The notes under the pieces: generated by a model | The model's input: only the letters and a program-made list of their open reading frames with translations | Told to the model about the DNA's origin: nothing | Databases searched by the model: none | DNA from: Ochromonadaceae sp. CCMP2298 | Taxonomy: Eukaryota > Sar > Synurophyceae > Ochromonadales > Ochromonadaceae | Length of the DNA: 13,852 bases | Assembly: GCA_026770595.1 (NCBI GenBank) | Contig: MU634261.1 | Coordinates: forward strand, 1-13,852 | Reading direction: 5' to 3' | Program-made: the position numbers and the translations under genes | In this document: positions 8,659 through 13,852 of the stretch, one piece after another | Numbering within the stretch: position 1 is the first letter of the stretch | How the letters are laid out: each line of letters starts with the position of its first letter

Positions 8659-9565
8659 TGCCGCCCAGGAGAATCCCTTCCCGGCTGGAAGAAGAGGTGA
8701 ACCAATTACAGGAAGTGTTCGGAAGGCCGTGGCGGAGGGCAACAAGGATGCGGCGTACGACGCTCTCAGGGTGATGGAGCAGGTTCCCATGGGTCCAAGA
8801 GGTTCCCATGAAGCAGGTTCCCATGGAGCAGATCGGAGGTGCGTACTCACCTCTGTACCTCTGTACCTCTGTACATCTGTACCTCTGTACCTCTGTACCT
8901 CTGTACCTCTGTACCTCTGTACCTCTGTACCTCTGTACCTCTGTACCTCTGTACCTCTATATTTCTGTACCTCTGTACCTCTATACCTCTGTACCCCTAT
9001 ACCTGTGTACCTCTATACCTCTATACCTCTGCACCTCTGTACCTCTGTACCTTTATACCTCTGTACCTGTTTACCTCTGTACCTCTGTATCTCTATACCT
9101 CTATAACTCTATACCTGTTTACCTCTATACCTCTATACCGCTGTACCCCTATACCTCTGTTCCCCCTTCCCACCTCATCGTCTCCCTTTCCCCCCCCCCC
9201 ACCCAACACAGGAGGATGCTTTGTTGAAAAGGCTTGCTGTGAAACTTACCGAGCAGTGGAGAAGGTGCAGTTGTCCTTTGTTTTCTTTTGGGGGAGGGGG
9301 GTTTCTTATGCACAAGATAAAAGGCACGTTTTCTAGGGTCCCGCCTCTGTCTATGTATGAGTCCGAGGATGAGGCTGCGCTGAGTCTGCGCGTGGCTGCT
9401 TTGCCTGGGGTTGTGCGTGGGACTGCCCCGCCCAATCCTAAGCGTAAGCCTGCGTCTACGTCTGCGCCTGCGTCAGTCCCAGCGCCATCGTCATCGTCTG
9501 CACCTGTGCGTCAATCACTCAGGGTCAGCAAACCCGTCCAGACGTACACAGACGAGAGTGGATAG
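8659..9565 (+). CDS. Putative small spliced gene, frame disrupted in its first exon
   Basis: Not recognised. An ATG at 8659 opens PSRLEEEVNQLQEVFG. A shift near 8715-8725 then gives KAVAEGNKDAAYDALRVMEQ, ending at 8782. Joined in phase 0 across a 429-nt intron (acceptor CAACACAG, exon from 9212) it continues EDALLKRLAVKLTEQW, so the two blocks read as one amphipathic-helical segment. An in-frame 72-nt stretch (9265-9336, GTGCAG..TTCTAG) may be another intron. The tail is basic and Ser/Ala/Pro-rich (PNPKRKPAS), ending SLRVSKPVQTYTDESG and TAG. The one-base frame conflict could mean a pseudogene, a sequencing indel, or an upstream exon entering directly in the second frame (for example an acceptor before 8669). 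The convergent RCC1 gene lies 288 bp away. Confidence 0.35.
8781..8825 (+). repeat. Three copies of AGGTTCCCATG at an exon/intron edge
   Basis: The 11-mer AGGTTCCCATG occurs at 8781-8791, 8800-8810 and 8815-8825. Each copy contains AG|GT, so the candidate 5' splice site of gene 3 is present three times. Confidence 0.9.
8851..9162 (+). repeat. 39-unit octamer minisatellite, consensus CTCTGTAC
   Basis: Thirty-nine consecutive 8-bp units keep exact register with no insertion or deletion. Units 1-13 are perfect except one (ATCTGTAC). From unit 14 onward variants appear: CTCTATAC (most frequent), CTGTTTAC (twice), CCCTATAC, CTCTGCAC, CTTTATAC and others. The array fills most of a putative intron (8783-9211). 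All three + frames are open through it and spell the same LYLCTSVP octapeptide, which arises from the period and is not evidence of a protein. Confidence 0.97.
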
Positions 9566-9853
9566 GAGCGGATACAGGCGCAGGTTCAGGTGCAAGCACA
9601 GGTGCGACCGATACCAAGCCACAAGCCCCCCCGGCAGATAGCTGTTCACCCCACCTTACAGCACCGCCCAATTTGGCAACTACTAGCGACGATATGCGGA
9701 AGTTCATGCTACATAAGTTAGTCCCCTTAGAAATAGACAACTTACCGTGTATACGCAGTAGAGTATGTGTTCAGTTGGTAATCCCCGTTTTGTTTTATTA
9801 GTCGAAATTAACACCAACAATTTTCATCATCATCATTATTATTATCTTCATCA
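9566..9853 (+). other. Spacer before the RCC1 3' end, with a possible alternative terminal exon
   Basis: Between gene 3's TAG and the RCC1 stop. A GTAAGC donor at 9444 (phase 1) and a CCACCTTACAG acceptor ending at 9661 would remove gene 3's low-complexity tail and its TAG, continuing in phase to a stop at 9799-9801 with sequence such as DDMRKFMLHKLVPLEIDN. The evidence is splice consensus and frame only. Confidence 0.3.
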
Positions 9854-9858
9854 TTATT
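9825..9858 (+). repeat. CAT/TAT trinucleotide run over the RCC1 stop
   Basis: Imperfect (CAT)4(TAT)3-type triplets interrupted by CTT. They include the RCC1 gene stop codon (TAA, 9856-9854 on the - strand) and its first 3'UTR bases. Confidence 0.85.
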
Positions 9859-11771
9859 TGGTCTTAAAGTCCTTGGTGAAAGGAGATAAAATCAACGACC
9901 GCACATCCGCCGGGTTCTTAAAACTCCCGCCCCCTAGGCCTAGCTGCCCACTCTCATTCTGTCCCATGACATAGACCGCCCCCCTGTCGTCCCTCAGCAC
10001 CGTGTGCGCATACCCTGCACTGACACTCACGATGCGACCCGCATGGGGGGGCAGCTGCACCTCCTGGGGGGTGAGGACCAGTCCACCCACCTCACCCCCC
10101 TCGCCCCCCCCCCCGCACTGGCCGAACTCGTCACTTCCCCAGGCATAGACCTTGCTGGATCTCGTCAGCGCCACGCTGTGATTAGCCCCGCTGGCGATCA
10201 TCTCTGCGGGCTCTCTCTGCACCCCCAGTCTCGCCTCGGTCACTGGAGGGCGAAAGGCTATATGTAATAGTAGGGGATCAAAGATGATGGGAGGGTTAAG
10301 TTGAGGTCTTCACCATCATGCATAAGTGGTCTTACCATCTGGCTTGATCCCATCCCCCCTCTGGCCGTCGTCGCCGCAGCCCATAGTCAGCACCCGCCCG
10401 TCCAGCAGCAGCGCCAGTGTGTGGCAGTACCCCCCCTGGGCGTGGCGCACGCGCTCCCCTTTCAGGTCGGCGACGCGCTGCATGCGGGGGATGTTCATGG
10501 CTTCGCTGGTCACTTCGATCCCGCACTGGCGATTCTGGTTCTCTGTTTGGTGAGAAAGGAGAATTGTGAGTGCAACAACGAATGCGAAAGCTGACAGGAA
10601 AGAAGAGTGAGTAAATGCAACAATAATAGAGAAGGAGAGAAATAAACATAAAGGCTTGTCGGGTGGTGGTGCATGTAAAGGAGAAACGTTGCTGTTTTTA
10701 CCTCCGCTGCAGTAGAGCTGGCCGCTCTCGCAGGCCACGAAGGTGTTGTAAAATCCCGCCCCGATGCGCACGGGCACCTCGCTCGCAGGCAGGCCCTCGA
10801 CAGGCCGCGGCAAGGGGTCGACAGGAAGACCTGACGCGTCTTGCACGCTGCCAGTAACGCTGCGCCCGAGCTGTCCGAGCTATGTGATTAGCAGAAGGGA
10901 GCAGAAGAGAGCAAAATAAAGAGGTGGAGCACTATGGAGCAGAATGGAGGAGAGGAAATGAAAGTAGAGAAATTATGTAATCATTACTTTGTGCTGTATA
11001 CGATAGAAACAATAGAATACAATGATACCTGGGCGGCTCCAAACGTAAGCACGCGGCCTGTTGGCGTGAGTGCGACAGAGTGGTATGCTCCAGCAGCCAC
11101 GGAGGAGACCCTCTCTCCCTTTTCTAACCCCAAAACAGGAGTTGGTTGAGAGCCTCGGTCCAAGGCTGCTAGTCCTTGGCCTAGCCCTGGAATACAGCCG
11201 TCATTCTTGGCCCCATCTGGGAATGTTCCACATCCCCAACTATACAGCCTTCCACTTTGCCCAATGGCGAGGTTGTGGTAGTACCCAGACGCAATTTGCT
11301 CGCCTTCTTTGGCGCTCACTGTTTCTGGGAGCTCGACTTTGCGCCAACCGAACAATGACGGATTCAGCTCTGCGAGGCGGTTCCAGCCCAGCCCACAGGC
11401 ACCAGCGGAATGCACTGTACCGTCTGACGTTGTCCGCAGGGTATGCTCTCCACCTGCACTCATTTCTGTTCTCCAGTTTGCCGGCCTAGTCGCCCTGCCT
11501 TTGTCGCATCTACTACCGGCAAACAGGCAGAGAGGGCTCTTTAAACAGGCCGCTGCAAACAAGCAGAGAACACGAGGCAAGAGACCCTCAACGGTAGAGA
11601 TTGCTTACCGGTACCCTCCAAAACAAGGAGATAAACTTGTAAGCTTCTTGTGCCAGACGCCTTCCAAAGCTCCACCAAAAAGAAGGCTTCCCTCCTGACT
11701 TTCTAGTTCCCCCACCCCCCACAACTAAAAAAACCACTCCTTCCCATACCTTTGACGCGCATGAAGTCCAT
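9854..11771 (-). CDS. RCC1-repeat seven-bladed beta-propeller protein, 6 exons
   Basis: Exons 11771-11750, 11702-11609, 11512-11029, 10879-10702, 10542-10336 and 10257-9854 join in phase to 462 codons. All introns are GT..AG (47, 96, 149, 159 and 78 nt). Seven RCC1 signature turns appear in order: AGGEHT, ASGYYHN, AAGAYHS, GAGFYNT, QGGYCHT, ASGANHS, SAGYAHT, each followed by a G-x-(V/L)-x-x-x-G strand such as GRLYSWG or AVYVMG. Seven repeats make a complete propeller, and the N-terminal EGSLLFGGALEGVW probably supplies the closing strand. RCC1 folds act as Ran-GEFs, other GTPase regulators or binding platforms, and nothing here fixes which. No extra domain flanks the propeller. Exons 3-6 are secure. 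The first two short exons rest on phase and on resemblance between GALEGVWHKKL and the next blade's GACGLGWNRL. Exon 3 could instead start at 11485 (also in phase). Confidence 0.88.
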
Positions 11772-11791
11772 TACAGAAATGAGATGGCAAA

Positions 11792-12038
11792 ATAAAGATG
11801 TGCAATACATATATTACTGCACTAAAATTATATTTTAAATGTATTTCAATCTATATTAGATGAGCTATTGAGAGATTACTATTGACAAATTCGCATAAAT
11901 TGGCGCCTTAAATTTAGTTTGTGACGCCAATTAATGCGATTTTTAAAATAGTAATACTTCAATAGTTCATATAATATAGATTTAAATACATTTTAAACAT
12001 AATTTTAGTAAAGTAATAGATGTGTTGCACATCTTTAT
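11792..12038. mobile_element. AT-rich foldback / MITE-like inverted repeat
   Basis: The left arm 11792-11907 and right arm 11923-12038 are each 116 bp and inverted. Hand alignment gives 98 of 116 identical positions with no gaps, around a 15-bp loop (11908-11922). The ends read ATAAAGATGTGCAA and its complement, with TA dinucleotides that could be a TA target duplication as in Tc1/mariner-type MITEs. There is no coding capacity. Base composition (very AT-rich) contrasts with the GC-rich genes on both sides, which suggests insertion. The element lies in the divergent spacer between the RCC1 gene and gene 5. A long hairpin transcript (small-RNA source) is an alternative reading. Confidence 0.9.
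11900..11907 (+). promoter_or_regulatory. E2F-type box TTGGCGCC at the foldback centre
   Basis: TTGGCGCC fits the plant/animal E2F consensus TTSSCGSS and is the most GC-rich spot in an AT-rich element. Its mirror in the right arm (11923-11930) reads TTGGCGTC on the - strand and no longer fits. Function is inferred. Confidence 0.3.
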
Positions 12039-12102
12039 AATTGAACAAAAATTGTAATAGATCTCTAGCACGTCAAAGGCTGGGGGTGGGCGTGGTTTTT
12101 TG

Positions 12103-12116
12103 TACCGGTACCGGTA
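12103..12116. promoter_or_regulatory. Perfect 14-bp palindrome TACCGGTACCGGTA
   Basis: Two ACCGGT boxes abut head to tail to form a perfect 14-bp palindrome in the gene 5 upstream region. Palindromic CCGG cores are typical of dimeric transcription-factor sites, so an operator role is inferred. Confidence 0.35.
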
Positions 12117-12294
12117 GTGGTTCGGCGAGGTTTTTTAGGCTGATAGTTTTTTTTTGTCGCCCTCTGTCTGTCTGTGGCTACTTACTGAAGCTCCGTGCAA
12201 TCCTCCCCCTGTCACTGTGTGTGAGCGCCGTTCTCAACACTGGCGCGCGCGCGTTTGGTACGCTCCTGCTTCTGCAAAGAGCGCAGAGAGAGCC

Positions 12295-12315
12295 ATGGGG
12301 CGAAGTCAGGAGTAG
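12295..12315 (+). other. Short upstream ORF before gene 5
   Basis: ATG at 12295 in the strong context GCCATGG opens six codons and a TAG, 33 nt before the gene 5 ATG, whose context GGAATGG is also acceptable. If it lies in the mRNA it could lower initiation on the main frame. Confidence 0.3.
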
Positions 12316-12348
12316 AGGACCAAGTAACTTTACCGTCAAGAACTTGGA

Positions 12349-13776
12349 ATGGAGACATCAGTATACCGCAGTCTGGCGCAGCTGTTCGCCATCCTCTACG
12401 TAAGCCAACCACTCCGTCTACGCCCCATCCCACCCCACCCCCGCACCCCACCCCTGAACCCCACCCCTCTACTCGCACCTCACCCCTGCCAGGAGACCGA
12501 CCTGCCCCTGCAGCAGTGCGTGGCCTCCTTCCAGGCCTGTGACCCGCAAGAGATGACAGAGCACCTGCTGCGTCTACTGTACCCCTGTCTGCTCCCACCA
12601 GCACAGCGGCTGCTCGGCTACACCTTGCTGGCTGCGCCCTCCCCCTCCCCCATCTCTGCCCCCTCCCCCGTCTCCCCCGGCTCTCCTTACCCCTCCCTCT
12701 GGCTGTCTCTGCTGGACGCAGCTGAGGCGAGCAGGGACCCCGCTGATGCGCTGTACATCACCAAGCTGCTAATTCCTCGCATAGATGGCACTGGCACTGG
12801 CATTGGCACTGGTGCTGCTAGCACTGGCACTACCCTCTTCGGCTCAGCTTCTGCATCAGGTGCGGGTGCAGGTGCTGATTTCTACCAGCAGGTGAGAGGT
12901 CTGGGTGCCGCCACTGTGCGGGCAGCTATGGAGGTGGAGTGCGGCGGACTGCCTCTGTCCATGCCCATGCCCCTGGGCGGGAGGGATGGAGGGGCGACGG
13001 GGGCGTGGGCGGGGCTGAAGCATCTACGCCTACACCTACAGCTCCAGCTCCAGCAGCAGCAGCAGCAGCAATACCCCCTGGATCTGCTGGCTGTCATGGC
13101 TGTTTCACCGCTGCTTCCGCTCGTCGGCAGTGCGGGTGCGGGCGCAGGCACCAGCTGGAGTGCTTCGGAGGTGGCGGAGGAACTGCATCTGCCTGTTTTT
13201 TTTGCAGCGGACCCGCTTCAGCCACTGCGGCCCTTCTTCGCGCACCTGCCCCCGCCAGTGCTGGGGGGGCTGGAGGGGGAGCTTGAGTGGCTAGAGGAGG
13301 AGGCGACAGGCTTGCTGTGGGACCAGATACGGACCAGGTGAGGGGCAGATACGGGCAGGATATAGCTCTTTCTCTATAACCCCTTTTGTATACCACCTTC
13401 TCTATCTCCTTCTCAGTCTCCTTCTCTTTCTCTCTATTTCCTTTAACCCCTCGTTACCTGCCTTTCCCTCTGACGCCCTACCTACAGCTGCGCGACAGAG
13501 CAGGCGCAGCAGGAGCAACTGCAGCAGCAGCAACAGCAGCAGGAGCAGGCGAGGTCCCTCCTGCGATCTGCCTGCCTCCGCCCCCTACCCCCCCGGCAGC
13601 GACAGCAGGTCGAGGCGGCGCTCACCCTGACTCTGACCCAGCACCCGCCCACCTCCAGTACCTCCAACATAAACAATATTCCTAACATTCCCAGCAGTCC
13701 CCATAGTCCCATCAGTGCCCGTGCCCCCCCCCCCCCCAGCGTTCCCCGCCTGCAGGACGTGCTTCCCAGAGAGTCG
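12349..13776 (+). CDS. Unrecognised multi-exon gene with polyQ tracts, 3' end outside the window
   Basis: Exons 12349-12399, 12493-13337 and 13488-13776 join in phase to 395 codons, ending at a GTAAGC donor, so the gene continues past the window. Donors are GTAAGC, GTGAGG and GTAAGC, acceptors CTGCCAG and CCTACAG. The N-terminus is helical (YRSLAQLFAILY, then ETDLPLQQCVASFQA and EMTEHLLRLLYPCL). A Pro/Ser linker, a conserved-looking LLDAAEASRDPADALYITKLL segment (about residue 110-130) and a Gly/Thr repeat follow. Q7 at 13051-13071 and a second Q-rich stretch at 13501-13548 precede a Pro/Ser-rich region. An in-frame stop at 12325 supports the chosen ATG. No family was recognised. Coding evidence is good helical texture plus phase-consistent splicing. 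Intron 1 (93 nt) is a multiple of three with no stop, so its retention would keep the frame. Confidence 0.6.
13051..13071 (+). repeat. CAG/polyglutamine tract in gene 5 exon 2
   Basis: Six CAG codons and one CAA give Q7, preceded by an alternating LQLQ. Short enough to be stable, but a typical length-variable site. Confidence 0.9.
13501..13548 (+). repeat. CAG-rich, Gln/Glu-rich tract in gene 5 exon 3
   Basis: The spliced frame reads a Q/E/A-rich helix containing Q7 at 13522-13542 with one CAA interruption. It is the second Q tract in consecutive exons. Confidence 0.85.
13724..13737 (+). repeat. 14-base C homopolymer in gene 5 exon 3
   Basis: Encodes a polyproline stretch in the modelled frame. 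A one-base length error would shift the frame of the exon's end. Its C-tract followed by CAG also mimics a 3' splice site. Confidence 0.9.
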
Positions 13777-13852
13777 GTAAGCCGCCCCCCCCCCCCTACA
13801 TCCCTGCATGCCCCCTGCCCCTGCATGCCCCCTTCCCCTGCCTCCTCCCCCC
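13777..13852 (+). other. Start of a C-rich intron of gene 5, running off the window
   Basis: Begins GTAAGC and continues with CCCC and CTGCATGCCCC repeats (13804-13831) to the window edge. No acceptor followed by good coding sequence is seen before the end. Confidence 0.5.

Larger units (their letters stand above)
12039..12348. other. Upstream region of gene 5
   Basis: About 310 bp between the foldback and the gene 5 ATG. It contains T-rich runs (12095-12101, 12130-12136, 12148-12156), a TGTC triplet set near 12165, and the palindrome at 12103-12116. No convincing TATA box. The + frame that stays open here is not convincingly coding. Confidence 0.45.

Noticed and set aside
8851-9162. CRISPR-like array
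   Set aside because: Units are 8 bp and directly contiguous with no spacers; the genome is eukaryotic.
8729-9336. Three overlapping + strand frames encoding LYLCTSVP repeats
   Set aside because: They follow from an octamer without stops and are not separate genes.
12349-12560. Faint resemblance of YRSLAQLFAI.. to the Vps28 N-terminus
   Set aside because: Only a few scattered residues agree, and the protein is far longer than Vps28; not enough for a name.
12892-13207. Strong-looking intron signals (CAG|GTGAGA and T8GCAG) inside gene 5 exon 2
   Set aside because: Joining them puts the following exon out of frame with an early stop, whereas reading through stays open and coherent to 13337.

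Overview
This window is nuclear DNA from a eukaryote, most likely a GC-rich unicellular alga or other protist. The reasons are compact genes with short GT..AG introns (about 47 to 160 nt), no bacterial operon layout or Shine-Dalgarno context, and three protein types typical of eukaryotes: an ARM-repeat/coiled-coil giant, a fungal/plant-type flavin monooxygenase and an RCC1 beta-propeller. Genes are GC-rich while spacers are AT-richer. TGA and TAA both serve as stops, which fits the standard code. I cannot name the species from sequence alone.

Layout, left to right, with strict strand alternation (+,-,+,-,+). (1) 125-5851(+): an intronless 1908-residue protein made of a long coiled-coil N-terminus, an ARM-repeat solenoid, a CxxC..CxxC zinc ribbon and a Gly/Ser/Pro tail. 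Its stop codon runs directly into an AGGTGCAT octamer array. (2) 8216-6274(-): a three-exon, 598-residue flavin-dependent monooxygenase with an N-terminal NTF2-like domain, converging on gene 1. (3) 8659-9565(+): a weakly supported small gene, perhaps frameshifted. One of its introns is almost entirely a 39-unit, 8-bp minisatellite (CTCTGTAC). (4) 11771-9854(-): a six-exon, 462-residue RCC1-repeat protein with seven blades, reconstructed by splicing. (5) 12349-13776 and beyond (+): the 5' part of an unrecognised multi-exon gene with polyQ tracts, cut off by the window end.

The most striking non-genic object is an AT-rich foldback element at 11792-12038: two 116-bp arms, 98/116 identical by hand alignment with no gaps, around a 15-bp loop. 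It sits 20 bp upstream of the RCC1-gene start codon, in the divergent spacer shared with gene 5. It looks like a MITE or foldback transposon. Its centre carries a TTGGCGCC box of E2F type.

The genes do not form an obvious pathway. No CRISPR array, rRNA, tRNA, viral or toxin gene was seen. The splice models come from reading frames and splice consensus only. They are well constrained for the monooxygenase and the RCC1 gene because every exon junction keeps phase, but are tentative for genes 3 and 5.
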